From positions 310,001 through 374,000 of the forward strand of contig NZ_JBKHKJ010000001.1 of the NCBI RefSeq assembly GCF_046546515.1: 64,000 nucleotides of DNA, written 5' to 3'. This stretch comes from Parasediminibacterium sp046546515. GTDB lineage: Bacteria > Bacteroidota > Bacteroidia > Chitinophagales > Chitinophagaceae. The notes under the pieces were generated by a model, which was not told where the DNA came from, searched no databases, and saw only the letters and a list, made by a program, of their open reading frames with translations. Shown in pieces: positions 18,182 through 27,460 of this stretch; position 1 is the stretch's first letter, and each line of letters opens with the position of its first letter. The position numbers and the translations under genes were made by a program.

Positions 18182-18200
18182 GGGCGTATTGCATACGCCC
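18182..18200. repeat. GGGCGTAT/ATACGCCC palindrome downstream of the TonB receptor
   Basis: GGGCGTATTGCATACGCCC has 8-bp perfect arms around TGC and starts 11 bp after the receptor stop codon. It could act as a terminator or REP-like element. There is no U-run. Confidence 0.6.
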
Positions 18201-18220
18201 TAAACGGCAGCAGGATATTT

Positions 18221-18446
18221 AAACCGCAAAGTTCACAAGGAATAAGAATCACAAGGTACAAGATGAAATAGACAGGCTATGAAGTGAACAAAGAATTTGA
18301 ACAATATTGAAAATATAGCATGGTTTTCGCATACCCATGTTTTTCTTTGCCCTTTTTTGCCCCTTTAGGGGTTGGGGGCAAGTGTAACGTATTACCTAAA
18401 TATTGTTTATTTCACCTAGTGTTCTTTGTGTACTCAGCGGTTACGT
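18221..18446. repeat. CACAAAG-type inverted arms, locus 4
   Basis: Arm 18221-18260 (AAACCGCAAAGTTCACAAGG) pairs with 18411-18446 (reverse complement AACCGCTGAGTACACAAAGA). Both arms carry ACCGC where other loci have ACCAC. A CCCCTTTAGGGGTTGGGGGC block lies between them at about 18360. Confidence 0.6.
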
Positions 18447-18494
18447 TTTCCCTTCATAAACGTAAATTAAAAAAAACAAATACAAAAAAACACC

Positions 18495-19118
18495 ATGAAA
18501 AAAGTACTCTTAATCGCAAGCCTGCTAGTGGCTACCGTAATGAATGCACAAACGAAATTTGAAAGTGCCATGACAAAGGGGCTTGAGCAAATGAAAGCTG
18601 CCAAAACACAGACAGAAATAGCCGATGCTGCCTCTTTTTTTGAAAGGGTGGGCGATGCTGAAAAAACACAATGGCTGCCTTATTATTATGCTGCCCTTAC
18701 GCTATACAAAGGCGGCTGGGATCCCAAGGCAGACAAAGACAAAGTAGCCGAAAAATGCAAGGACTTGATTGGCAAAGCACAAGCTATAGATAAAAATGCC
18801 GATTTGTACTGCCTGGTACAGCAAGTAGCTGTTTTGCAGATGATGGTTGACCCAATGACCCGCTGGCAAGTATATGGCCCTGTGGCAAAAGTTGCATTGG
18901 CCGATGCCAAAAAAGCAGATGCCACCAACCCACGTATTTATTACCTGGAAGGCATGAGCGTATTTAACACGCCCGCATCTTTCGGCGGAGGAAAAGACAA
19001 AGCCAAGCCTTTGTTTGCCCAATCGGTAGAATTGTTTAAAACCTACACACCTGCCACGCCATTCCACCCAAACTGGGGCAAGGAAGATGCGGAGAAAATG
19101 CTGGCGCAATGTAATTAG
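18495..19118 (+). CDS. Exported TPR-like hypothetical protein
   Basis: 207 residues with a signal peptide (MKKVLLIASLLVATVMNAQ). The rest is helical and TPR-like: repeated A/L-rich helices such as GLEQMKAAKTQTEIADAASFFERV and LPYYYAALTLYKG, and IYYLEGMSVFNTPASFGGG. Proteins of this size and shape often follow TonB-dependent receptors in Bacteroidota, but I know of no assigned function. The 3' end and the sequence just after it reappear as a fragment near 23.45-23.52 kb. Confidence 0.75.
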   Translation: MKKVLLIASLLVATVMNAQTKFESAMTKGLEQMKAAKTQTEIADAASFFERVGDAEKTQWLPYYYAALTLYKGGWDPKADKDKVAEKCKDLIGKAQAIDKNADLYCLVQQVAVLQMMVDPMTRWQVYGPVAKVALADAKKADATNPRIYYLEGMSVFNTPASFGGGKDKAKPLFAQSVELFKTYTPATPFHPNWGKEDAEKMLAQCN

Positions 19119-19568
19119 AAGTTTACCGTTGACCGTTCACATATGATGCCTTTAATGATAAAGGTGGGCTGTGATTGGTTGACGGTATTTTTTTTGGAGG
19201 ATAATTGGTTTTGCCATTGGGGTGGGGTGATGTCTTGTTGCTGTAAGCAATAAGGTATGACACTATGAGGCAATAAGTATAGAAGTGTTAGTTTACATGA
19301 AAATCAGGACACACTACAGGGGTGTACTAGCAAAAATTCTTTTTTTGGACCTCTTTGATTAGCAGGGTATATAAAATAAAAGGGTGCATAAAACTTTTTC
19401 ACTTTGTCCTGATACGCCCCAATCTATAAAAACCTTATTTTTGTGCTAGGAATGCACTTGATTCAAACTACTTACCAAACTAGTGCCTCGGCATCCTAAT
19501 CATAGTTATTTTTTTTACTAATATTAAGATAGTTGTAGTCCCAAATTTGGTCTTGTATTTATGGCTGT

Positions 19569-19645
19569 AAAATGCGCACAAATCAGGCACAAAATGAGCA
19601 TAAATTACGTACAAAGCAAGCATAAAATGCGCATAAAATACGCAC
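19569..19645 (+). repeat. 11-bp tandem array of B copy 3 (7 units)
   Basis: AAAATGCGCAC, AAATCAGGCAC, AAAATGAGCAT, AAATTACGTAC, AAAGCAAGCAT, AAAATGCGCAT, AAAATACGCAC. Units 2 and 3 are identical to those of copy 1; the others differ. The array ends 18 bp before TTGATAATCAA, as in copies 1 and 5. Confidence 0.9.
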
Positions 19646-19892
19646 TAAAATTTGATATTGTTGTTGATAATCAATGGTTTACAAAAGTGGTAAGGATTTT
19701 CAAAAAAAGAAACAGCGTAAAAATCCCACAAAAATGGCAAAACTGAAACTATTTTAATAAAATCAAGAAAAAAAATATATTATTAAAAATATGCAAATAT
19801 TGTCCCCTTGTCATGTGCCTATTACCTTTTCATTTGGGTAACTTGTTCTGGCCTTTCGGGAGGGGTGCGGTTGGACTGGCTTGATTTTTCAA

Positions 19893-21279
19893 CCCAGATA
19901 TTGCAGTAGAGATTATTCTGCAAAATTGACAGATTCGTAAATTTGTTAGATGGAACAGGAATACACAGATATGCAAGTAACTGCGTGGGGCGGGATGCAA
20001 GAAATGAAGCGCATTATTGATAAAACAGGTATCAATAAGAAACTTCAATCATTAGGTTTGCCCGAAGGCAAGAGCAACAATAAAATTTCGGCTAGTGATA
20101 CCATTGAAAGTTTCTGGGTAAGTATTTGGATAGGTTGTTTTCGGTTTAGCCATACAGCTGTAGTAAGGCTAGATGAAGTTTTGCGCCAGATATTTGGGTG
20201 GGAACGTGTACCCTCAGCAACCACTTATGGGAGGTTTTTCAAGAAGTTCACTCCGTCAATGAACCATGATATATTTATTGAACTGTATAGTTGGTTTTTC
20301 GAACAATTGCAATTCGACAATTATACATTGGATGTGGACAGCAGCGTAATAACCCGCCATGGGGAACAAGAAGGGGCTAAAAAAGGCTACAACCCCACCA
20401 AGCGTGGGCGCAACAGCCACCATCCCTTGTTTGCCTTTGTCAACGACATAAAAATGGTAGCCAATTGCTGGAACAGGAGTGGCAATACCAATAGCAGCAA
20501 TAATTGCATCCATTTTTTAGAAGAGACATTTTCCATCTTAAAAAACAAGAAAATAGGGTTGTTCAGGGCCGACAGTGGTTTTTGCAGCGAATCTATTTTA
20601 AAGTTTATAGAAGATAAAACAACGGCCTATGTCATGAGCTGTAAGCTATATGCCAATTTACAAAGCACCATTTATGGCATCACTAATTGGCAACCGATAG
20701 GCATGGGGATATGGATAACTGAAATTACTTTTAAGCAAGGGGGCTGGAGCAAAGCCAGGAGGATAATCGTAATAAAACAATTGGAAGAGGTGCGCCACAA
20801 AACAACAGGCAAAAAGCTGACAAGCCTTTTTAAGCAAGCCGACCTAGACAAAGAAAAAGTATATAAAACAAGGTATCACGCTTTTGTAACCAACCAAACT
20901 TTGCCAGCCATAGAAATTTGGGAACAATACAAGCGGCGTGGCGATGCGGAAAACAGAATCAAGGAACTAAAAGAAGACTTTGGTGTACAAGGCTTTTGCA
21001 TGGATAGTTTTTGTGCCACCGAAACAGCTATGCGCTTTGTAATGATAGCCTATAATTTGATGAGTTTATTTAGGCTATTAACCCTTCAAAAGCAACCCAG
21101 CCCTACATTAGCCACATTAAGGTTCAACTGCTTTGCAGTAGGGAGTTGGATAGAAAACAAAGTGCTTAAAATGAGTGTACCACTCAAAAGGAGGCAGTGA
21201 TATGACAGCCTTTTTTTCCTCATCGAAAACGCTAAACTGCCATTAAGTCTTACTGGATAATTCTACTGCAAAATCTGGG
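19893..21279 (+). mobile_element. Intact IS1380-type insertion sequence
   Basis: 1387 bp with 18-bp terminal inverted repeats CCCAGATATTGCAGTAGA (19893-19910) and TCTACTGCAAAATCTGGG (21262-21279, one mismatch). A 5-bp target duplication TTCAA flanks it at 19888-19892 and 21280-21284. It contains one complete transposase ORF. Ends starting CC and a 4-5 bp duplication fit the IS1380 family. It sits inside element B copy 3. Confidence 0.88.
19950..21200 (+). CDS. IS1380-type DDE transposase
   Basis: 416 residues, full length for the family. Catalytic residues can be placed: first Asp in YTLDVDSSVITRHGEQ, then the GYNPTKRGRNSHHPL block, second Asp in LFRADSGFCSES, and Glu in RRGDAENRIKELKEDFG. 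The frame is uninterrupted and the inverted repeats are intact, so the element may still move and could supply transposase to the MITE with related ends at 48.85 kb. Confidence 0.9.
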   Translation: MEQEYTDMQVTAWGGMQEMKRIIDKTGINKKLQSLGLPEGKSNNKISASDTIESFWVSIWIGCFRFSHTAVVRLDEVLRQIFGWERVPSATTYGRFFKKFTPSMNHDIFIELYSWFFEQLQFDNYTLDVDSSVITRHGEQEGAKKGYNPTKRGRNSHHPLFAFVNDIKMVANCWNRSGNTNSSNNCIHFLEETFSILKNKKIGLFRADSGFCSESILKFIEDKTTAYVMSCKLYANLQSTIYGITNWQPIGMGIWITEITFKQGGWSKARRIIVIKQLEEVRHKTTGKKLTSLFKQADLDKEKVYKTRYHAFVTNQTLPAIEIWEQYKRRGDAENRIKELKEDFGVQGFCMDSFCATETAMRFVMIAYNLMSLFRLLTLQKQPSPTLATLRFNCFAVGSWIENKVLKMSVPLKRRQ

Positions 21280-21386
21280 TTCAATAACTAAGCGAAAAAC
21301 TTTTATGCACCCTGAAATTTATAAATAACATTTATGCACTACATTTGATGCAACAACCCAATTATTACCAAATAACAATTAACCAA

Positions 21387-23402
21387 ATGAAGCATATTAC
21401 CCTTTTTGCTATTATATTTTTCTTTTTTTCAGTTTGGGGTATTTCCCAGCCAGTTATTAGTTCATTTACGCCGGCATCGGCACCTATTGGTTCTATTCTA
21501 ACCATTGCAGGCAAGAATTTTGACACTGTGCCAGCTAAGAATATTGTTTTGTTTGGCAGTATAAAAGCTGCCGTGGTGTCTGCTATTACTACTTCCCTTA
21601 CTGTAAAAGTACCTATGGGTGCAGCTTACCAGCTAATTACCGTATCTGTCAATAATCTGACGGCTTATTCTGCCAATTATTTTTCAGTTTCTTTTAAAAA
21701 CTGTGGTAGCGGCACTTTTAGTTTTAGCACTTCAGTAGATTCGGTATTTAGCATTCGGAATCAATTTTTTGCAAAAGATTTTGATGGGGATGGTAAACTG
21801 GATCTTGCCAATATACTTGGTTCACCTAGTTTCTTACATTTAAAACGTAATACCAGCACGCCCGGCCTTTTTTCTGGTGCAATGGTATTGCAGTACAATG
21901 GCGTAGGGAGCAATGCCAGTTATTTAGCTGATGGCGACCTGAATGGGGATGGAAAAACAGATATATTATCCGTTGAAAATGACACCATTTCTATTTTAAA
22001 AAATGAAAGCAGCGCAGGCAATATCGCTTTTACAAAAAGCAGTTTTGTAACCGCTACAACTGCTGAAATGGCTGCAATAGGCGATTTAGATGGTGATGGC
22101 AAACCCGATTTGGTTATAGCCAAGGGTTATGACACTGGTTTTATCATTTATAAAAACAGTGGCAGTGCAGGCAGTATAAGCTTTGCGTCGGGGAAACAAT
22201 TTGGCATAGGGGGAATGATTACAGCTATTACGATTGCTGACATAGATGGGGATGGAAAGCCAGATATAATCCTAAGTAAACTAAGCATTTCAACTTCGCA
22301 GTCAACACAATTGTCTGAAATTGTAATTTATAAGAACACTAGTGTTGGTAATAGTATATCTTTTTCAACACCTGTTTCTTTTTCATCAAGCTTGGGCTTG
22401 GGTGGTTCGGGAACATTTTATCCTACCACTACGGTAAAAATCCTTGTTGGCGACATGGATGGCGATGGTAAAAAAGATATAGTAATTCATGGGGGGGGTG
22501 TTTTTTTTGAAACGGGGTTTAATGGGGTATATATATTAAAAAATATAAGTACTACCAAAAATATTCTTTTCAATTCCCCAACCTCTAACTATAACAACAC
22601 TTCTTTAAATGCTAACGGAGCAAATGATTTTTCTATTGATGATGTGGACGGTGACGGCAAGCTTGATATAGTATTTTCCTATTCTATTACAGATACTGTT
22701 TTGCCAACAAGTTATTATTTTGGTGCGTATTTAAGTAGTGCTGGTTATTATTCGGCAGCTACTTCTGGTGGCACACGCGTTCAAATTGCTGACATGGATA
22801 GCGATGGTAAGCCCGATATTATTGTTGGCTCCCAAATATTTTTCAATAACTGTGTATTGCCATTAACCTTGTTGAACTTTAGTGCCAAACCAGTGGGTAA
22901 ACAGGTAAATGTTTCATGGCAAACCACACAGGAAGTAAATACAGCATCTTTTATTGTTGAGAAAAGCGGTGCCAACAATCAGTTTAAAACTATTGATACT
23001 GTAGCAGCAAAGGTGAATAATACAGGAACCAATCGTTATTCATTTACAGATGCTAACCCAGAAAGTGGTGTAAGCTATTATCGCTTAAAAATGATGGATA
23101 AAGACGGTAAGTTTACTTATAGCAATAGTGTTTCGGTGCAATTGGAGAATGTAGTAGAAGAATTCGGTGTTTACCCCAACCCCACAGGCGGCTTACTACA
23201 TATACACCAAGTAAGCCCAGCAGTAGAAAAACAATTAGTTCAAATAACAGACATGCAAGGCAAGATAGTGCGCCAACAAACAATAATTACTCAACAAAGC
23301 AACAATACTTTTGCAATTGATGTTTCAGCCCTTGCTAAAGGTTCTTACCTGATTAAAATGCTAGGAAGCAAACAAAAGAAAGCCATTTTTATTAAGGATT
23401 AA
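21387..23402 (+). CDS. Secreted IPT/TIG and FG-GAP repeat protein with T9SS sorting tail
   Basis: 671 residues from ATG at 21387 (MKHITLFAIIFFFFSVWGISQ, signal peptide). An IPT/TIG-like domain (ISSFTPASAPIGSILTIAGKNFD) is followed by seven FG-GAP/VCBS calcium-loop repeats such as DFDGDGKLDLANI, DLDGDGKPDLVIA and DMDSDGKPDIIVG (a beta-propeller). The VSWQTTQEVNTASFIVEKS module and a type A sorting domain (EFGVYPNPTGGLLHIHQ to the C-terminus) complete it. It is likely a surface or released binding protein. The annotated upstream ATG at 21345 would put 14 residues before the signal peptide, so the later start is preferred. Confidence 0.88.
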   Translation: MKHITLFAIIFFFFSVWGISQPVISSFTPASAPIGSILTIAGKNFDTVPAKNIVLFGSIKAAVVSAITTSLTVKVPMGAAYQLITVSVNNLTAYSANYFSVSFKNCGSGTFSFSTSVDSVFSIRNQFFAKDFDGDGKLDLANILGSPSFLHLKRNTSTPGLFSGAMVLQYNGVGSNASYLADGDLNGDGKTDILSVENDTISILKNESSAGNIAFTKSSFVTATTAEMAAIGDLDGDGKPDLVIAKGYDTGFIIYKNSGSAGSISFASGKQFGIGGMITAITIADIDGDGKPDIILSKLSISTSQSTQLSEIVIYKNTSVGNSISFSTPVSFSSSLGLGGSGTFYPTTTVKILVGDMDGDGKKDIVIHGGGVFFETGFNGVYILKNISTTKNILFNSPTSNYNNTSLNANGANDFSIDDVDGDGKLDIVFSYSITDTVLPTSYYFGAYLSSAGYYSAATSGGTRVQIADMDSDGKPDIIVGSQIFFNNCVLPLTLLNFSAKPVGKQVNVSWQTTQEVNTASFIVEKSGANNQFKTIDTVAAKVNNTGTNRYSFTDANPESGVSYYRLKMMDKDGKFTYSNSVSVQLENVVEEFGVYPNPTGGLLHIHQVSPAVEKQLVQITDMQGKIVRQQTIITQQSNNTFAIDVSALAKGSYLIKMLGSKQKKAIFIKD

Positions 23403-23437
23403 TATTGTAGTTATTTACTCCCCAGGTAGTCCAAACC

Positions 23438-23520
23438 TAGATTTCGTTAAGCAGGCACAATGTGATTAGTAGTTGACCGTTCAAAGACGATGCCTTAGGG
23501 ATAAAGGTGAGCTGTGATGG
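23438..23520 (+). pseudogene. Possible 3' remnant of a paralogue of the 18495-19118 gene
   Basis: The plus-strand frame ends VKQAQCD-stop, like KMLAQCN-stop of the intact gene. The following bases TTGACCGTTCA, GATGCCTT and ATAAAGGTG.GCTGTGAT match the intact gene's downstream DNA (19124-19178). The match therefore crosses a stop codon into the untranslated region, as a truncated duplicate would. The 5' part is missing. Confidence 0.4.
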
Positions 23521-23907
23521 ACTCTGTAACCACTAGCACCTCAAAACTATTCAGCGAGTTTGAAGATATGTTCCTGATGAGCATGTTGTTTATATTGACA
23601 GGGAAAATTAGTTTCAAAAATGAATGTCCGCTATTATCGGCAAAAGATATCAGGGAAATCATTTCAATAACATAAGCCCAAAACAAGATATATATGAAAT
23701 TAAGTACCAGTACGAAATTATCTTACTACTATTATTTGTCCGAAATTCATTAAATACAATAGCAAATTATGAGTTTGCGAGGAAGAAATAGCAATAAGTT
23801 AATTAAGGCTTCATACTTATGATAGAAAGGCATCGAAAAAGACAAGCGGATATTGACAAATGCTATCGAAAAACTTAGCTTACTGGGGAACACTAAAGTT
23901 TGTTAAA

Positions 23908-23939
23908 CCCGGATTTTGCAGTTGACTTCGTTATGAGAG
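23908..23939. mobile_element. Solitary end of the IS1380-related MITE
   Basis: CCCGGATTTTGCAGTTGA (23908-23925) followed by CTTCGTTATGAGAG is nearly identical to the left 32 bp of the MITE at 48851. A right end was not found downstream, so this is a truncated copy. Confidence 0.65.
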
Positions 23940-24358
23940 TTAAAGTAGAATTAGTATGGTAATATATTTAAGTTGCCTCAATTGAATAATTTAATCTTTA
24001 CAAAGAGCTAGTTGAGGTTATTTATTAACCACAAAACGGGTATAAAATTCCCCATAAAACAAAAAATAACAATACGTCTGCTTGTAACTTTAAATGTATA
24101 TTCCAACGCAATCCATAAAAAGGCTAACAAAAACCTTATACCAATGCTTGAATTAATGTGCAAGCCACAAAATAACATTTATCCCACTTTTCCCAAAAAT
24201 TAAATAGGGCATTTGGCATTATAAATGCAACATCATGTAGTAGATACTTTAAGCCATGCACTTGCAATGCTTTAAAAAATTAGGCACGATAAGAAATAAC
24301 TGTGGATTGAAATAAGTATGGCTACCAAAGGTTTTTACCAACCTTAATATTTTATACT

Positions 24359-27256
24359 ATGGCGCAACGGAACAAAATTATCTTACTATTTATTTGCATG
24401 GCAAGCATTTTTTCAACTGGCAGCAGTGCTGGCATAACCCCGCCTCCAGATACGGCTACTACACAAAAAATGCTACATTATATACTAGCCCCTTTAAATA
24501 AAACGCAAGTGCCACGAGGTTTCCTGCAGGAATATGGCTGCCCCATTTTTCCCTTGGGTACTTTTAATGGCAAGCTAAGTGATAGCAACAAAATAGACAT
24601 TAACCTTTGGCGTACATTGTATTTCCAACTGCAAACAAGCTATTGTGGCACATCGCACAACCCTTTGCCAGATATTAAGGATGTAAATAAAGCCTTTGCT
24701 AGGGTTACAAATGAGTCATTACCCATCCCCCTGCCTATTTTAATTGGCAATTACAGCAAAATAAAAGCAGATGCTTTCCGTAAAAAACTGCTGGTATATG
24801 ACAGCGTAAAAATGCAGGTGCATGATGCTGAAGCATCAAAAGAAAGCCCATACGAAATACGTGATTTATTTATAGGCTGCCCCAGCAAAGCGTACAGCAA
24901 AACAAGCTGGGTATCCTTCGTGTGCGATTCCAGCACATTTTGGAACACATCGGGCAAGAATGTATATGTAATGGCCATCGATTTTGGCGATGGCAGGGGT
25001 TTTAGGACAATAACGCTGGGTGTGCCCATGGTTGTAAACTACAACAAAGCCGGTAGGGCAAAATGGACTATCAAAGCCATCATGACCGATAGCACCATAC
25101 TACAATGTTATAGTTCGTTTTATGTTTCTACAGCCGCAGCCGTGCTGAATGGCCAGCGTGGGCTTGATTTGCAAATGGAGGGTATAAAACCAGCTTGGGG
25201 CAATGTTAGCTACACAAACCCCACTACGCATCAGCCATACAATGCGCAAGTATATATAAAGTACAGCCGTAAAAATACCGATAGCACGTTGAGGAAGCCA
25301 TTGATTATAGCGGAGGGTTTTGATGCAAGCAGTATTGCCCCGCTTCTACAACCCAATTATGCTTTTAAAGATTTCATTAAGTTGTTAAAAGAACCAACCG
25401 GGTTCGATTTATTTGGCAGGATAAATGATGCAGCCGCTTATGACATGGTTTATGTGGATTTTGAAGATGGCACTGCCGATATTTCCATGAATGCAAAATT
25501 GATTGAAGAAGTGATAAGGCGTGTAAACCAGAACAAAGTAGCCGACAAAAAAGCAACAACCAAGCAGGAAAACATTGTGATGGGCATGGGTATGGGCGGC
25601 CTGTGTGCTAGGTACGGTTTGGCCGAAATGACCAAGAACAAGGAAAACACAGAAACCCGTTTGCTGATAACCCACGATAGCCCACATCATGGGCTGAACT
25701 TGCCGCTTGGGCTACAGTTTTTGGTACAAATGATGGATAATATTAATTTTTTTGGCTATTACCTGCACGATATTTACCCAGAGTACAACGAAGCAATCAA
25801 TATATTAAAAACGCCTGCCATGGTGCAAATGCTGGTTTACCGTGCTAGTGGCGCACAGAAGTACAACAAGAACAGCTTTTTAGATGGCGCATACAAAAGC
25901 ATGGTAACATTTAGCCCTACCGATTCGCAGCCCACCTACCGTTTCATTGCCACCAGCCTAGGCAATGAATGTGGCAATGCTGTGTTTACACCTGGTACAG
26001 CTTTTATTAACCAGCAAGTGGATGGAAAGGGAAAAGAAGGTAACAAGACATTGTTCTTCTCCACACCCATCGCCAATAGTTATTTGCTAACCGACATTGA
26101 AGCATTTTCTATACCTAAAAAAGATACAATAGCCAAAATTGCGCATATACACGCCCGCAACCAGTATAAATTATTTGGATTTATTAATATTAATAAGGAT
26201 TTATATGACGTGTCAGTAGTAATAGCAGCAAAAAACTTCATGGCTATTGATGGCGTAGCTGGCTCTACTATTAATTTGCATGCTTTTCCAGACGAGTATA
26301 TATCTACGCCTCAACCTAATTTCAATTTAAACCCTGAGTTCCCTTTGTTTCAGGTATTGAGCAGTTATGCGTACCCCAACAGAAAAGGCACGTCTGCATC
26401 TTTCACCTACATACCCACTGCCAGTGCATTGGATGTTAGCCCCATGTCGGCAGCAACATTCTCAGAGAAATATGTAAATGGCATCAACCAGCATTTCCCT
26501 TCCTCCAGCGAAACATTTATAGCACAGGAAACCAATAATTCACGCGGCACAACCAATAACGTACATGCTACATTCACGGCAAGGAATGCCGAATGGCTGT
26601 ACAATGAAATGGAAAACAAGCCTAATTTGTTAAATTGCCCGTACAATGGAGACTGTGCCAACAATTATTATATACTAGGCGATACGTTGTTTTGCAAAGA
26701 AGCTAATTTTATCATTCCAGGTTTGCCCCGTGGGTCAACCGTTAAATGGTCAGTAACAGGTTTTGAAGATGGTGCAGCAACCATAATACCCCAAGGAGTA
26801 AATAAAGTAAAAATAACCAAGAAAAAAGACGGGTATGTAGCGTTGCACGCTGTTATCAGCAAAGCATGTAAAGTGGGGAATGGAAGTACTTCTGCCGTTT
26901 CGAAATCTGTTTATTGCGGCCTCCCTAAAATTATACCTATCAACAGCATTGCTTTTAAAAGCTCTGGCCCCATGAACCCACCTATCATGGACAAAAAAAG
27001 AAATATCCCAGTCTATAGCCCAAGAACATCCGATACTGTTTATAGCAATATGCGTTTTGTAGGTTCGGCTGCAATATTATGGGCAGACCCTTATGTGTTA
27101 AATGGCCCCCCAGCACGGGTAATAACCAAAGATGCACAAACCAATTGTTACCAGTTTTTCGGTGCCAACCAGCTGGTAGAGCTAAACCTAATGGCACAAA
27201 ACCAATGTGGCTATGCCCAAACTTATTTTCAATTTGTGCCTAAGGGTAGGTGGTAG
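24359..27256 (+). CDS. Large secreted lipase-fold protein with altered nucleophile elbow
   Basis: 965 residues with a signal peptide. The middle (about 315-480) resembles lipase/PGAP1-like alpha/beta-hydrolases: IIAEGFDAS, YDMVYVDFEDG, ENIVMGMGMGGLCARYGLAEM and RLLITHDSPHHGLNLPLGLQ. Where hydrolases have GxSxGG, this has G-M-G411-M-G-G, so the nucleophile Ser is Gly. A PKD-like stretch (LPRGSTVKWSVTGFEDGAATI) follows. No canonical T9SS tail is visible. It may be a non-catalytic binding protein derived from an esterase; an unrecognised alternative nucleophile is possible. Confidence 0.75.
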   Translation: MAQRNKIILLFICMASIFSTGSSAGITPPPDTATTQKMLHYILAPLNKTQVPRGFLQEYGCPIFPLGTFNGKLSDSNKIDINLWRTLYFQLQTSYCGTSHNPLPDIKDVNKAFARVTNESLPIPLPILIGNYSKIKADAFRKKLLVYDSVKMQVHDAEASKESPYEIRDLFIGCPSKAYSKTSWVSFVCDSSTFWNTSGKNVYVMAIDFGDGRGFRTITLGVPMVVNYNKAGRAKWTIKAIMTDSTILQCYSSFYVSTAAAVLNGQRGLDLQMEGIKPAWGNVSYTNPTTHQPYNAQVYIKYSRKNTDSTLRKPLIIAEGFDASSIAPLLQPNYAFKDFIKLLKEPTGFDLFGRINDAAAYDMVYVDFEDGTADISMNAKLIEEVIRRVNQNKVADKKATTKQENIVMGMGMGGLCARYGLAEMTKNKENTETRLLITHDSPHHGLNLPLGLQFLVQMMDNINFFGYYLHDIYPEYNEAINILKTPAMVQMLVYRASGAQKYNKNSFLDGAYKSMVTFSPTDSQPTYRFIATSLGNECGNAVFTPGTAFINQQVDGKGKEGNKTLFFSTPIANSYLLTDIEAFSIPKKDTIAKIAHIHARNQYKLFGFININKDLYDVSVVIAAKNFMAIDGVAGSTINLHAFPDEYISTPQPNFNLNPEFPLFQVLSSYAYPNRKGTSASFTYIPTASALDVSPMSAATFSEKYVNGINQHFPSSSETFIAQETNNSRGTTNNVHATFTARNAEWLYNEMENKPNLLNCPYNGDCANNYYILGDTLFCKEANFIIPGLPRGSTVKWSVTGFEDGAATIIPQGVNKVKITKKKDGYVALHAVISKACKVGNGSTSAVSKSVYCGLPKIIPINSIAFKSSGPMNPPIMDKKRNIPVYSPRTSDTVYSNMRFVGSAAILWADPYVLNGPPARVITKDAQTNCYQFFGANQLVELNLMAQNQCGYAQTYFQFVPKGRW

Positions 27257-27300
27257 TACATTGGGTTTAAAATGTATGCCCTCACGCACACTTATTATAA

Positions 27301-27323
27301 AGCGAAGATTTGAAATACACCCT
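27301..27323. repeat. Solitary inverted-repeat end related to elements B and D
   Basis: AGCGAAGATTTGAAATACAC followed by CCT matches the right end of the 40.7-kb element (AGCGAAGTTTTGAAATGC) and the CACCC terminus of B. No partner end is evident nearby. Confidence 0.45.
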
Positions 27324-27402
27324 AAAATATTTCACTTGCAATTAGAACTCCTGCACTAGTTATTAAGCTTAACAAAAAGTTATAAAGCACTTCTTACCCC
27401 AC

Positions 27403-27437
27403 AAAAAAAGCTACCGTTTGTAACGGTAGCTTTTTTT
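27403..27437. terminator. Strong bidirectional terminator
   Basis: AGCTACCGTT (27409-27418) and AACGGTAGCT (27422-27431) form a perfect 10-bp stem with a 3-nt loop. An A-run on one side and a T-run on the other make it competent on both strands. It terminates the small minus-strand gene at 27461-27667 and probably the upstream plus-strand gene. Confidence 0.85.
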
Positions 27438-27460
27438 ATTCAAAAACAAAAAAGATAGTA

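Larger units (their letters stand above)
19382..21312 (+). mobile_element. Element B, copy 3, interrupted by an IS1380-type element
   Basis: Best-preserved ends: GGGTGCATAAAACTTTTTC (19382-19400) and GCGAAAAACTTTTATGCACC (21292-21311), inverted with about two mismatches. After subtracting the IS (1387 bp) and one TTCAA, 539 bp remain, against 540 bp in copy 1. It contains TATTTTTG (19436-19443), a seven-unit array (19569-19645), TTGATAATCAA (19664-19674) and a CTTTCGGGAGGGG block near 19855. No clear target duplication flanks it. Confidence 0.8.
23403..24358. other. 956-bp gene-poor region with fragments of repeats
   Basis: It holds a fragment resembling the 3' end of the 18495-19118 gene (23438-23520), a solitary MITE end (23908-23939) and otherwise AT-rich DNA. 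Short open frames here (for example 51 codons from 23517 on the plus strand, 63 from 24012) show no recognisable domain or composition. It looks like a decayed insertion landing zone. Confidence 0.5.

Noticed and set aside
23517..23672. Plus-strand 51-codon frame and overlapping minus-strand frame in the 23.4-24.4 kb gap
   Set aside because: No domain, no upstream promoter motif and the region looks like insertion debris; I considered a transposase remnant but could not place any catalytic motif.
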